64,000 nucleotides of DNA from Pseudomonadota bacterium (GTDB lineage Bacteria; Bdellovibrionota_B; Oligoflexia; Silvanigrellales; Silvanigrellaceae), in assembly GCA_009926615.1 (NCBI GenBank), contig RFOM01000007.1, positions 1-64,000 of the forward strand, in the 5' to 3' direction. The position numbers were made by a program, and so were the translations under genes. The notes under the pieces were generated by a model. The model was not told the DNA's origin and made no database searches. It saw nothing but the letters and a program-made list of their open reading frames with translations. Positions 1 to 8,420 of this stretch are shown piece by piece (position 1 is the first letter of the stretch; each line of letters starts with the position of its first letter).

Positions 1-1
1 A

Positions 2-135
2 TTCAAAATCGATGTTCTCAAGTGTGACAAATGCGGTGGACGCATGAGGCTTGTGGCTGTGGTGATGGACCCGATCACTTCTTGACAGCAATCATGATGG
101 GACTGGAGCAGATGTGGACTACGGTTGGCCCGACT
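2..135 (+). pseudogene. 3' remnant of an IS91-like transposase
   Basis: The left edge reads in frame as the end of a protein with a Cys-x2-Cys-Gly-Gly-Arg zinc-knuckle-like segment (VLKCDKCGGRMRLVAVV) followed by MDP and a stop at 83-85. This resembles the C-terminus of Y2/IS91-like putative transposases, which end in a CxxCGGRMR-type motif and a short helix. After the stop, the +1 frame gives TAIMMGLEQ, which looks like the expected terminal helix, so a frameshift near base 80 is likely. The rest of the gene lies outside the window. Family assignment is inference from the short motif. Confidence 0.45.
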
Positions 136-922
136 AAAGACAGCCAGCTCCGCCTTTTCCTAATCAGAAAAAACTCAAAACACCCCGCTTGGTCAATTCA
201 TCCAAACCGATCAAGGTCGGGTGGAATTTGACTGAGATACCCCTCCTCCGGTCTGAATAGATGAAAAATCAATGCTCAGCCCTCGACTGAGAGCACGTTT
301 ACGCAAAAGTCTCGGCGGCCCGAGTCGAAAATGCGGCGACTTCAAGCTGAATGAGGGAGGCGGGATGGTGTCTCTGCACGAGCGGAGCGGGGTAAATTTG
401 CCTAAACCCATCCGACCGCTGGCGGTGCTGATTGTGACACTCGCCTTAAAAGGCGAAATGGAGCGACAAATTATATTTATTTAGGTACCTTATTACTTGT
501 ATATCGTGCTCACGAGTTCGGTCATTACGTTGTGGTTTCGAAAGAACGCGACCTTAGAAGCTCTCGCGCGCGATTCGGCGATTTACAATTTGGGTTGCAA
601 AAAGTGTAAAAAAATGAAGTCGTCAGCCACCACGATCGCGCGCGGAACAGAGCATGACGGTGCTGCGTAACTCCCTTTTTCGCAAGCTCACGGTCAAACG
701 CAAATGATTCTTCAGAGGCATTTAATCAGTAATAAAAGCTTTTTTCAGCTTAAAATAATAGCAATGCCCTGTTCCCATTTCTAATTGAATTACTATCCCT
801 GCCGGATTCTACTCCTTCTCTAACTAGTCGTCCTTAATGAAATTTATGTCTCGGTAAAAATTATTCTTTGTTGAAAACGCTTTCCTGCCGATGAAGAAAA
901 AATGCGACGGGAGGACATACAT
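136..922. other. Intergenic region without a supported gene
   Basis: About 790 bases hold only short overlapping open frames with no recognisable motif. The stretch contains the first copy of a diverged direct repeat (303-399) and a small palindrome CTCGG-CGGC-CCGAG at 311-324. The part after about 690 becomes AT-rich and probably carries the promoter of the downstream protease gene, but no convincing -35/-10 pair was found. It looks like decayed mobile DNA next to the transposase tail. Confidence 0.5.
303..399 (+). repeat. Diverged direct repeat, copy A
   Basis: This segment shares several exact blocks, in the same order and orientation, with 2642-2748: GCAAAAGTCTCGGC (14 bases), GTCGAAAATGCGG (13 bases), GAGGCGGGATG and a CTCTxCACGAGCGGA block. 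The spacing between blocks differs by only a few bases, so the two are diverged copies of one ancestral sequence. Neither copy lies in a supported gene. Origin is unknown; a decayed mobile-element end is one possibility. Confidence 0.7.
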
Positions 923-2134
923 ATGCTGAGAGCTGCAACCTTTTTTGGGCTCATTTTCATCGCTTCCTGTGGCGTGACACAAGAAAACCCAGCTGTTCAA
1001 GGTCTTTCCCAGAGCAAGGGAAACAAAGCCTACATCGCATCTTACGACGGATATATTGAAGTCGAGTTTCAGCCGCAAAACGATCACGTCATCGTTGGTG
1101 GCGATATGAAAATTCCCGCAAGCCAGTTGATCTATGAAATCGAAGAATCAAGTTTGGGTTTGGCACGTGAAAAAGCAACAACGCTTCTCTGGGACAACGG
1201 CCGAGTTCCTTATGTGCTTCCTCCAAATTTTTCGTTCGCCGGCGATTTTCAATTTGCCATAAGTGAGTGGAAAAAGGCCGGCATCAACTGGGTTCCAAAA
1301 AGTGAAACAGATGTTGATTTCGTTCAGTTCGAGGAAAATCCTGCTTTGAAGGCGTGCGGTACGTCTTCGTTGGGCCGAAATAAAGGCAGACAGACGCTTG
1401 TTTTGCCCACGGGTAAAAATGCAGCGGACTATCGTTGTCAGATGCGTTACACCTTACTTCACGAGATGGGGCACGCTCTAGGATTTATGCATGAACATCA
1501 GCGCGCTGATCGTGATAGCTTTGTTAAATTTCTCGGTTCAATTGAAGGTCAAACTTGGCTGCAAAAAACTTCGGGGAGCGTCCCGGACACGGCTTTCGAC
1601 ATAAAGTCGGTCATGATGTACGGCACAGAGCTTACTGTTCCAAAGATGGTAGCCCTCAATGGCAGCGACATCCCATTACAAAACCAACTGAGTCTCGCAG
1701 ATATTGAGGGCGCAAGAAGGGTCTATGCTTCGGTTGGTGTGCCTGCTGCAACACCAACTCCAACGGCTTCAGCTCCAACGGCTTCAGCTCCAAAGGTTTC
1801 AGCTCCAAAGGCTCCAGCTCCAAAGGCTCCAGCTCCAATGGTTTCAGCTCCAGCGGCTTCAGCTCCAAAGGCTCCAGCTCCAGCGGCTTCAGCTCCAAAG
1901 GCTTTAGCTCCGGCGGCTCCAGCTCCAAAGGCTTTAGCTCCGGCGGCTCCAGCTCCATCGGCGGCGGCTCGCCAGACAACAGATGTTTCAGCTCGCTGTC
2001 TGGTCAAAATCAATACAGGAAAGGTGCTACTCGATCAGTCCCAGAAACGCGCACAATGTTTGACTTCCTGCGGTTCTTTTCAAAAGACCTTCCCCAGCAG
2101 ATCCTGCGTTTGGGGAAATGAGAAATTGAAGTGA
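923..2134 (+). CDS. Astacin-like (M12A) zinc metallopeptidase lipoprotein
   Basis: This is probably a secreted, lipid-anchored zinc endopeptidase acting on protein in or outside the envelope. The start is the ATG at 923, placed 8 bases after a GGGAGG ribosome site; an upstream ATG at 902 lacks one. Residues 1-17 form a signal peptide with lipobox IASC. The catalytic motif HEMGHALGFMHEHQRADRD begins at residue 180 and matches HExxHxxGxxHE with the astacin RxDRD extension. A Met-turn SVMMY follows near 230. Residues about 273-348 are a Pro/Ala-rich tandem repeat, followed by a short four-Cys tail that may be a binding module. No propeptide family is recognisable. The gene stands alone between two repeat copies and decayed mobile sequence, so acquisition by transfer is possible. 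Class assignment is firm; the substrate is unknown. Confidence 0.85.
   Translation: MLRAATFFGLIFIASCGVTQENPAVQGLSQSKGNKAYIASYDGYIEVEFQPQNDHVIVGGDMKIPASQLIYEIEESSLGLAREKATTLLWDNGRVPYVLPPNFSFAGDFQFAISEWKKAGINWVPKSETDVDFVQFEENPALKACGTSSLGRNKGRQTLVLPTGKNAADYRCQMRYTLLHEMGHALGFMHEHQRADRDSFVKFLGSIEGQTWLQKTSGSVPDTAFDIKSVMMYGTELTVPKMVALNGSDIPLQNQLSLADIEGARRVYASVGVPAATPTPTASAPTASAPKVSAPKAPAPKAPAPMVSAPAASAPKAPAPAASAPKALAPAAPAPKALAPAAPAPSAAARQTTDVSARCLVKINTGKVLLDQSQKRAQCLTSCGSFQKTFPSRSCVWGNEKLK
1762..1965 (+). repeat. Coding tandem repeat, 15-base unit (Ser/Ala-Pro-Lys/Ala)
   Basis: About thirteen imperfect 15-base units of the form GCTCCAGCTCCAAAG run in frame and encode SAPKAPAPxA-type repeats in the protease linker. 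Later units differ by single substitutions, and a larger duplicated block recurs near the end (GCTTTAGCTCCGGCG twice). This is a likely cell-wall-spanning or spacer segment, and its length may vary among strains. Confidence 0.85.
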
Positions 2135-2430
2135 ACGACTGGAGCTACTTTCCGGCAAAAGTAAACTAAGTTCCGCGGATCTGGAGTCATTTTTCAGGGA
2201 AGTGGTTTTCCTTGATGCAAAATACAGACGGGGAATTCAACAAGCGCCGTTTTATATCCTGCGGTTGCTTAGAACTGACCGCTAACCTCAGAGTCATCAA
2301 TCAACAAGGTGATCTGCCTGCATGTCAGAACGCTAAATTTGTTAACTGCGCCCTTCGGAGGCGCAACTCGATATTGGAAGGCTGCACCTTTGCTGTCGAG
2401 AGGCGATTTCCCTTTAAAAGAGTGCCTGTG

Positions 2431-2484
2431 GTGCACATTCAGAGATTGTCTAACCATAAGGATATCTCGACGACGGCTGTTTAA
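2431..2484 (+). pseudogene. Possible tyrosine recombinase C-terminal fragment
   Basis: The frame reads VHIQRLSNHKDISTTAV and then a stop. Tyrosine recombinases and integron integrases carry a closely similar stretch just before the catalytic Tyr (QELLGHKDISTT-x-IYTH). Here the Gly of LGH is Asn and the Tyr is lost: the codon after GTT is TAA where TAT would be expected. The match is short and upstream sequence does not continue it, so this is a tentative call. Confidence 0.35.
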
Positions 2485-2641
2485 ATCAGGAAACCAGATT
2501 CTAATATGACTTCCTCTCTGAATTTGTTGAATTGGTGATATTTTTTTCGGACAGAAAAAACTAACCTGAAAATTGAGCTACAGCCATTGCATACCGCATC
2601 CAGTCTTACAACCATCCACAGACGGCAGGCAAAAGATTTAA

Positions 2642-2748
2642 GCAAAAGTCTCGGCAGTCATTGTCAGCGAGGGTCGAAAATGCGGTGCCTTCAGTTGAAC
2701 TCATTGAGGCGGGATGAAGACTCTACACGAGCGGAAGATGTGAATTTT
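2642..2748 (+). repeat. Diverged direct repeat, copy B
   Basis: Second copy of the element at 303-399, with the same order of conserved blocks and a roughly ten-base expansion between the first two blocks. The copies sit about 520 and 160 bases upstream of the two secreted-protease genes of this region. Together they bracket the astacin-like gene. Confidence 0.7.
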
Positions 2749-2906
2749 CCCGGGCCCCTGAGCGGAATCTTTGGTTTTGAAGGTTGGAACCGACGAAATG
2801 TGAGTATTTGTTTTTGTTAACTTCATTTATTCTGAGGCTTTAGCCGCTGAACTCGGGAGCGTCCGAGACTAAAGAAAGGGCGTTTTTTTGCCGACAACCT
2901 CTTTTG

Positions 2907-4382
2907 ATGGCTCGTAATTTTTTGTTCTTATTGACGCTTATAACTTCCGGCTGCGGTGCACAAAGCGGCCAAAAGATAATGTGCTCGAAAACTAAATCAA
3001 TTCCCATTGCGGAGAGTGCTGTGAGCCGTTCTTTAAGCGGCGGAACGATGCCTGCAAGCTGGGGCGGGGTGCTTGACCTTATCGATGAGTCCGGAGCACC
3101 CGACACGTCGCGTCGGGATCGTTGCACCGTGCATATGGATTATGTTCCTGCGGCCCATGGCGCAGAAGATCCTTTCAAGATCGCTTTTTGGACGGCAGAA
3201 CACTGTATCAAGTTTTCGAAAGCGCAGATGGCTGAACTGAATTTGTTTGACCCCGGGAAGAAGAAGTATTTGCGCTTTCCAATCCAGCTCAATGAGCTGG
3301 AACGTATGAGACGTGGAAGAGAGATCTTTGCGCGCAACGCACCCGACAAACAGAGTGAATTTGAATCCGCAGTAACGCGTCCTGACAAGGGTCTCATTGA
3401 GCGTGGAATCCCCGCTTGTAAAACCGATTCGGCCACTTACCTGAGTGCGAATCCGGGCAAGGGCGTTGTTTGCAGCACGGTCCTTGATTTGGCAAGGCTT
3501 GAAGGATTTGTGCCGGCTGCGGTGAGAACGCGCAACGATGTTGCGGATGCATTGAAGCGTCTGCGCGCAGCGTTGGTTACTTCGGAGCAGCAACAGTTTG
3601 CGCGCATCGACGCATTGAAGTCTTTCATTCCGGCAGCCGATTATATAAATTTCAATTATTGGCTGAGTCATTGGCGCGATCGTGTTTCGGCGGTCACGCG
3701 TTGGCGCGGCGATGAGGGTTTTTCCGGCCTCATTGAACAAGTGAGGAATTGCCCGACGGGCGCTGACACGGAGCTTTGCAGTGCAGAGATTCGTGCGTTT
3801 TTCTCTGACAGTCTGACGGAATATGGTCAGCTCGCCGCGGTTGGATCTCATTATCCTGACTTCTTAAAAAGCGAAGCAAACAAGCCCATGTCAAACACGA
3901 GCCATAATCTTCCTTGGCTTATTCACTCGCAGCAGGAAGTGCAAAAGCAATTGGCGTTCTCCGGACAGGCGTTCTTTGGAACAAATTTACTTAAACCAAG
4001 TTTTGTGATCGCGTCAGTGACTCAGACAAATACACTCGGCGAATCGGGACCACTGTACTACGCAGCTGTGACCGTTAATGACATGCTTAATGGAGCAGTG
4101 GCAACTGCAAGCCAGGCTTTGGTTTTTAAAGACAAAACAATTCTCATTCCATACTCTAAGGACGTTCAAAAGGGATTGTCGTTTCTTCTTCAATCCGGAG
4201 ATTCGGGCTCTGTTTTTGTGTTGGGAAACACACCCATCGGAGTCATTAGCACTGTCGATGGAAATGAAACCTCGGGAGGTGCATCCATTCGTCCACTTCC
4301 TGAATACATCGAGAATGATTCTGCTCCGCCGCCGAGCACATCCTCCGGCAAAACTTCCTCTTCGGTGAAGTGTCTGCAGTAA
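2907..4382 (+). CDS. Trypsin-like serine protease lipoprotein
   Basis: Probably a lipid-anchored secreted serine protease of the chymotrypsin fold. The N-terminus MARNFLFLLTLITSGC is a lipoprotein signal with lipobox TSGC. A TAEHC segment places the catalytic His at residue 99, and SGDSGS places the catalytic Ser at 433, followed by the usual PIGVIS strand. The roughly 330 residues between them are far more than in a compact trypsin domain (total about 230), so a large insertion of unknown function is present; the catalytic Asp cannot be assigned by eye. The start is ATG 2907 in a TTG-ATG pair, without a strong ribosome site. The gene is monocistronic and follows the astacin-like gene, so two unrelated exported proteases lie side by side. 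Confidence 0.75.
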   Translation: MARNFLFLLTLITSGCGAQSGQKIMCSKTKSIPIAESAVSRSLSGGTMPASWGGVLDLIDESGAPDTSRRDRCTVHMDYVPAAHGAEDPFKIAFWTAEHCIKFSKAQMAELNLFDPGKKKYLRFPIQLNELERMRRGREIFARNAPDKQSEFESAVTRPDKGLIERGIPACKTDSATYLSANPGKGVVCSTVLDLARLEGFVPAAVRTRNDVADALKRLRAALVTSEQQQFARIDALKSFIPAADYINFNYWLSHWRDRVSAVTRWRGDEGFSGLIEQVRNCPTGADTELCSAEIRAFFSDSLTEYGQLAAVGSHYPDFLKSEANKPMSNTSHNLPWLIHSQQEVQKQLAFSGQAFFGTNLLKPSFVIASVTQTNTLGESGPLYYAAVTVNDMLNGAVATASQALVFKDKTILIPYSKDVQKGLSFLLQSGDSGSVFVLGNTPIGVISTVDGNETSGGASIRPLPEYIENDSAPPPSTSSGKTSSSVKCLQ

Positions 4383-4555
4383 CTTCGCCGCACGGAAAAG
4401 GTCGCATTGTGCGCAGTTTCCAGACCTTTCAGTACAGACTGATGCCTGAACTTCGCTTGCGTAAAATGACCGAAATCGGCAACGCGAACCTGTTTCTCTC
4501 TGAAGAATTCATTCCGAGTTTTTCAACCGGAAAATGTTTCTCCCGCCGGCCGTAA

Positions 4556-4969
4556 TTAAATTTCCAAGTGACTGACTGCACGGGTCTGCAATCGGGACAA
4601 AAACAAAACCGGTTCCAGAATATCGGAATGGTATCCGAATACCGAAGTCAATTCCCCGACCGGAATCCAAACCACCCCTCGATGGTAGTGCGCATCATCT
4701 ACGGGCTCGGCAGCTTCGCTGAGCAACTCACCTGCCAAAAATATTGTTTCGCAATGGTTTACCTGTCCGTCCCATTCGAAATCGTAGTGCCGCTCGACGG
4801 AAGGAAGTTTCAAAATTGAAATGCGGTATCCGGTTTCCTCGAACGTTTCACGGACGGCGGCCTGTTCAGGGGTTTCTCCTGATTCAATCCTGCCCCCCGG
4901 AACAAAGACGTAATTCAGGCGCGAGCTTGGATCCTCGGCCTTGAAGGCGAGCACCTTATTTTCATGCAA
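4556..4969 (-). CDS. Nudix hydrolase
   Basis: Hydrolyses a nucleoside diphosphate linked to another moiety; the substrate cannot be told from sequence. The Nudix box is complete: GGRIESGE, then RETFEETGY, matching Gx5Ex7REUxEExGU. The listed start is a TTG; the open frame continues upstream as RRRVSVVV, which is the expected first beta strand, so the true start probably overlaps the nuoI stop with a non-ATG codon. At about 138 residues it is one bare Nudix domain. It is the last gene of the minus-strand nuo cluster, 29 bases or less after nuoI, so it is probably cotranscribed, although a link to respiration is not established. Confidence 0.85.
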   Translation of the reverse strand: MHENKVLAFKAEDPSSRLNYVFVPGGRIESGETPEQAAVRETFEETGYRISILKLPSVERHYDFEWDGQVNHCETIFLAGELLSEAAEPVDDAHYHRGVVWIPVGELTSVFGYHSDILEPVLFLSRLQTRAVSHLEI

Positions 4970-4998
4970 AACGACAACACTGACTCGCCGGCGTTTTG

Positions 4999-5592
4999 TC
5001 AGTGACCACCGCCCGTATGTGTCAGGTGAATGTTCGGCAAAGCGCTGTCAACGCTGTCGTGCTTCACATTTTCATCTTTTTTGGAAACCTGCTTTTCACC
5101 GACTTTGCGCTTCACTGCGTCGCGCTCAAGCAGGTAGTCTTTGGTATAAACCCACTTACGTTCTGCAAGTCCGGCCATCGAATACTCCGGTCCGAGACGG
5201 ATCGCATCCACCGGACATGCTTCTTCGCAATATCCGCAAAACACGCAACGCAGGATGTCGATTTCAAAGCGTACCGGATATTTCTCGACACCCTTGTCAG
5301 GGCTTTCACCCGCAACAATCGTAATACACTGAGCCGGACAATTTGTGGCACACAAAAAGCAAGCCGTGCAACGCACGCGACCGTCGGGGCGCTTGGTCAG
5401 GAAGTGTGCACCCTTGAAACGATCCGAATACTGGTATTCAACTTCGGGCCACTGGACAGTGTTGGACTCTTCCAAGCCAAACACCTGCTTGGTAAAGGTC
5501 ACGAGTGTCGTGCCCAAACCCAGCATCGAAGTCGCAAGATAGCCGTTTTTCCAGTTGCGCTCGGGATCCCGAGAGACGTTCACATAAGCCAT
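4999..5592 (-). CDS. nuoI: NADH-quinone oxidoreductase subunit I
   Basis: Carries the two tetranuclear clusters (N6a/N6b) that pass electrons from NuoG to NuoB in complex I. The two 4Fe-4S motifs are CTACFLCATNCP (Cys75, 78, 81, 85) and CVFCGYCEEACP (Cys116, 119, 122, 126), in the usual order. The N-terminal amphipathic stretch MLGLGTTLVTFTKQVF matches the family. The 197 residues include a Lys/Asp/His-rich C-terminal tail longer than the core. It follows nuoG by 17 bases, whereas the standard order places nuoH between them; no nuoH is present here. Confidence 0.95.
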   Translation of the reverse strand: MAYVNVSRDPERNWKNGYLATSMLGLGTTLVTFTKQVFGLEESNTVQWPEVEYQYSDRFKGAHFLTKRPDGRVRCTACFLCATNCPAQCITIVAGESPDKGVEKYPVRFEIDILRCVFCGYCEEACPVDAIRLGPEYSMAGLAERKWVYTKDYLLERDAVKRKVGEKQVSKKDENVKHDSVDSALPNIHLTHTGGGH

Positions 5593-5609
5593 GTGTTTTT
5601 CTCCTCGCC

Positions 5610-7091
5610 TTAAACTGCAGATTGAGCAAGTCTGCTCAGATCGCCGAAATACTCATCCACACCCTTGACGTTCGCAAACACCGCCGGATTGGCCTTCAGT
5701 TTTTGAGCAACGCCGTTGAAATTCACAAATGTTCCGCTTTTCTCGGCGAACGTCTTTACCGGAATGCGAAGCCACAGTTTCTTTGCCGAATCTGTGAGTG
5801 CATTGCCGAAGTAAACCGTTTTTTTGAGTTCCGAAAAACGACCGACTGCTTTGGCCAGATTGGGATACGCACTCTCAACTTCCGGAGCGAGAATCAGCGT
5901 CAATTCAGGAGCTGCAGCAGCGAGAGGAGCATAATCACCCTTGAGCACCGTTGCCGTGATTCCGTGTTCCTTGAGCACATCCATCATACCGCGGGTGTTT
6001 GGATTGCGATCGCCGCGGAACAAAATTCCGTCAAAGTCGTCTGACTTTTCCGATTCATCCCGCCAAATAAAAACTTTGGGCGCAGACTTGAGAACGCTTT
6101 TCAGTGCCGACAGAGATGCAACGTACTCTTCGTTCGTAAACTGTGCTGTCAGGACTAGCGCAACCTTATCAGCCGCGAGGCCTTTGGCCGCGTCCGTAAC
6201 CGCCTGCATTGCAGCAGCAGAAGATATGCTTTGACCTTCCAATTGAGGTGAAGCAAGACGTGATGACGCATTCAGGTGCTCATACATCGTACGTCCGGTA
6301 TCGCACATCCAGTGGCCGTTGACTTCTGCATTATGACGGGGTTTCAAACGATAATATTCGCGCTGACTGCTGTTTTGGAAAAGGTTGACGCTGCAGCCGG
6401 TTGAACATCCCGGACACACCGTTTTGGTTTCCTTGAGGAACCAGACGCGGCATTTGAAGCGGAAGTCTTTGGCAGTAAACGCGCCGACCGGACAAATATC
6501 AGCAAGGTTATAGCTGTAATTGTGCTTAATCTTGCGCTCCGGATAGGTGCCGATTGTCGCCTGATCGCCGCGGTTGAATATTCCGAGGGTACTCGTCTTG
6601 GTCACTTCATCTTCAAAACGCACGCAGCGCGAACACAGAATGCAGCGTTCGGTGTCAAGAACCAGCGTATCGCCGACATCAAGCGCCTTGGGCTTGAGAA
6701 CCTTTTGGTCTTCCATCTGCGCCTGATATTTGCCGACCTTCATATAGTAGTTTTGAAGTTCGCATTCACCGGCCTGATCGCAAATGGGACAATCGAGCGG
6801 ATGGTTGATGAGGTGAAATTCGAGGGCCCACTTGTGAGTTTCCTTCACTTCATCCGAAAGCGTATCAACCTTCATGCCTTCAGTTGCAGGCGTATTGCAG
6901 GCGATTTGAAGTTTCGGCATGCCCTCAACTTTGACCATGCAGAAGCGGCAGACGCCCGCAATGGAAAGGCCGGGATGCCAGCAAAAGTGCGGAACCGATA
7001 CTCCGGCCTTTTGCGCAGCTTCAATGATTGTGCTGCCCGCAGGAACAGTGACCGGCTGATTATTAATGCTCAAGGTGACCTGATTCGACAT
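5610..7091 (-). CDS. nuoG: NADH-quinone oxidoreductase subunit G, short form
   Basis: Peripheral-arm subunit of complex I that chains electrons from NuoF/E to NuoI. The N-terminal 2Fe-2S ferredoxin domain has Cys37, 48, 51 and 65. The His97 with Cys101, 104, 110 motif (HPLDCPICDQAGEC) ligates N5, and Cys150, 153, 156 and 200 ligate N4. A further CPGCSTGC set (Cys226, 229, 233 and Cys263) matches the N7-type site of some bacterial enzymes. The molybdopterin-like domain is only about 220 residues; E. coli NuoG is near 900, so this is a shortened subunit, not a frameshift, since the frame is clean. It lies between nuoF (5-base gap) and nuoI. Confidence 0.93.
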   Translation of the reverse strand: MSNQVTLSINNQPVTVPAGSTIIEAAQKAGVSVPHFCWHPGLSIAGVCRFCMVKVEGMPKLQIACNTPATEGMKVDTLSDEVKETHKWALEFHLINHPLDCPICDQAGECELQNYYMKVGKYQAQMEDQKVLKPKALDVGDTLVLDTERCILCSRCVRFEDEVTKTSTLGIFNRGDQATIGTYPERKIKHNYSYNLADICPVGAFTAKDFRFKCRVWFLKETKTVCPGCSTGCSVNLFQNSSQREYYRLKPRHNAEVNGHWMCDTGRTMYEHLNASSRLASPQLEGQSISSAAAMQAVTDAAKGLAADKVALVLTAQFTNEEYVASLSALKSVLKSAPKVFIWRDESEKSDDFDGILFRGDRNPNTRGMMDVLKEHGITATVLKGDYAPLAAAAPELTLILAPEVESAYPNLAKAVGRFSELKKTVYFGNALTDSAKKLWLRIPVKTFAEKSGTFVNFNGVAQKLKANPAVFANVKGVDEYFGDLSRLAQSAV

Positions 7092-7096
7092 CGTGC

Positions 7097-8410
7097 TTAC
7101 CCTTGTCCGTGAGCAGAGCTCTTTTTCTTGTAATATTCCAAAAACTCATGGGCGAATTTCTGAGGAATGCTGCGGGCAGGCCCTGCAGCAGCGTCCGAGA
7201 ACGTACAGATGGTGCGACCCATCATCTTTCCTGCAACCTCGGCTATTTTCTGCTCGTCACCAAGCTGGCCTTCGCCGTTCAAAATCCCGCGCGACATTTT
7301 CAGCAGCCAGCCCGTTCCTTCACGGCAGGGTGTGCACTGTCCGCACGATTCATCCTTGAAAAAGTGCATGAGGTTTTCGAGAACTTCGACCATGCTGACG
7401 TCTTCGGGAATGACAATGACCGCACCCGAACCAAGCATCGAACCTGCAGCTGCAAATGCTTCATAGTCCATGGTCATGTTTTCAACTTCGGCAGCCGTCA
7501 GAACAGGAGCGGACGCTCCCCCCGGAATGACTGCCTTGAGCTTTTTACCGCCAATCAAACCGCCGCAGTCTTCGTAGATAAAGCGTTTGAGCGGATAGCC
7601 CAGAGGCAATTCGTAACACCCCGGCCGGACAACCGGACCGCTGATATTGAAGAGCTTTGTTCCTGCAGATTTTTCGGTTCCGAATTTTTTGTACGCATCT
7701 GCTCCGTTGCGAATGATCCAAGGAACGACAGCAAGTGTTTCAACGTTGTTCACAATCGTCGGCTTGCCCAGATACCCTTTGACCGCAGGAAACGGCGGCT
7801 TGAGTTTGGGCTGGCCTTTTTTGCCTTCGAGCGAACTGATGAGACCCGTTTCTTCTCCGCAGATGTAAGCACCTGCTCCCAGATACAGATCCATATGATG
7901 CTTGAATCCCGAGCCCATGACGTTGTCGCCCAGATATCCGGCAGCATAAGCTTCCTTGACGGCCTGTTCGCACCAAGCGATTTCGTCGTAGAACTCACCG
8001 CGCAGATAAATATAACTCTTTGACGCACCGATGGCGTAGGCCGCGATCAGTTTGCCTTCAATCAGCATGTGAGCATTGAGTTCGGCGATGTAGCGGTCTT
8101 TGTATGTTCCGGGTTCGCCTTCGTCGAAGTTGGTAATGAGGTATTTTTCGCCCTCACCCTTCGGAACGAATCCCCACTTCATTCCCGTTGGAAATCCGGC
8201 ACCGCCGCGCCCGCGCAATCCCGACGCCTTGACGATATTGATGACTTCTTCCTGCGACATTTTGCCCTTAAGAATCTTCTCCAGAGCTGAATATCCGCCA
8301 TGTTTTTTGTAAACTTCAAGCGAACGGCTGTTGGGGACTCCTTCAAGTTCGGTCAGAATCTTGAAATCATTCGGCTGGCGTCCGTTATATGCACTGTTCA
8401 TTACCGGCAT
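7097..8410 (-). CDS. nuoF: NADH-quinone oxidoreductase subunit F
   Basis: NADH-oxidising flavoprotein of complex I, binding FMN and cluster N3. The NADH-binding glycine loop GRGGAGFPTG is at 67-76, the FMN segment GAGAYICGEETGL at 178-190, and the 4Fe-4S ligands are Cys356, 359, 362 (CGQCTPC) and Cys402. At 437 residues it is of usual length. It sits between nuoE (10-base gap) and nuoG (5-base gap), so it is cotranscribed. Confidence 0.96.
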   Translation of the reverse strand: MPVMNSAYNGRQPNDFKILTELEGVPNSRSLEVYKKHGGYSALEKILKGKMSQEEVINIVKASGLRGRGGAGFPTGMKWGFVPKGEGEKYLITNFDEGEPGTYKDRYIAELNAHMLIEGKLIAAYAIGASKSYIYLRGEFYDEIAWCEQAVKEAYAAGYLGDNVMGSGFKHHMDLYLGAGAYICGEETGLISSLEGKKGQPKLKPPFPAVKGYLGKPTIVNNVETLAVVPWIIRNGADAYKKFGTEKSAGTKLFNISGPVVRPGCYELPLGYPLKRFIYEDCGGLIGGKKLKAVIPGGASAPVLTAAEVENMTMDYEAFAAAGSMLGSGAVIVIPEDVSMVEVLENLMHFFKDESCGQCTPCREGTGWLLKMSRGILNGEGQLGDEQKIAEVAGKMMGRTICTFSDAAAGPARSIPQKFAHEFLEYYKKKSSAHGQG

Positions 8411-8420
8411 GCTTCACCCC

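Larger units (their letters stand above)
2135..2906. other. Intergenic region with decayed sequence
   Basis: About 770 bases contain no supported intact gene. Two things stand out: a short frame ending at 2484 whose last residues resemble a tyrosine recombinase C-terminus, and the second copy of the diverged repeat (2642-2748). The remainder shows no motif, no tRNA-like cloverleaf and no clear terminator. Confidence 0.5.

Noticed and set aside
1656-2013. Repetitive minus-strand frames of Leu/Glu/Pro and Ala/Gly repeats
   Set aside because: They reflect the 15-base tandem repeat inside the astacin-like gene.
3033-3851. 272-codon minus-strand frame
   Set aside because: Antisense to the protease lipoprotein that has a signal peptide and catalytic motifs.
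4370-4555. Sixty-codon plus-strand frame after the serine protease
   Set aside because: No ribosome site, motif or conserved look; it overlaps the protease stop and meets the Nudix stop.
7103-8023. 306-codon plus-strand frame over nuoF
   Set aside because: Mirror of a strongly conserved gene; no motif or ribosome site.
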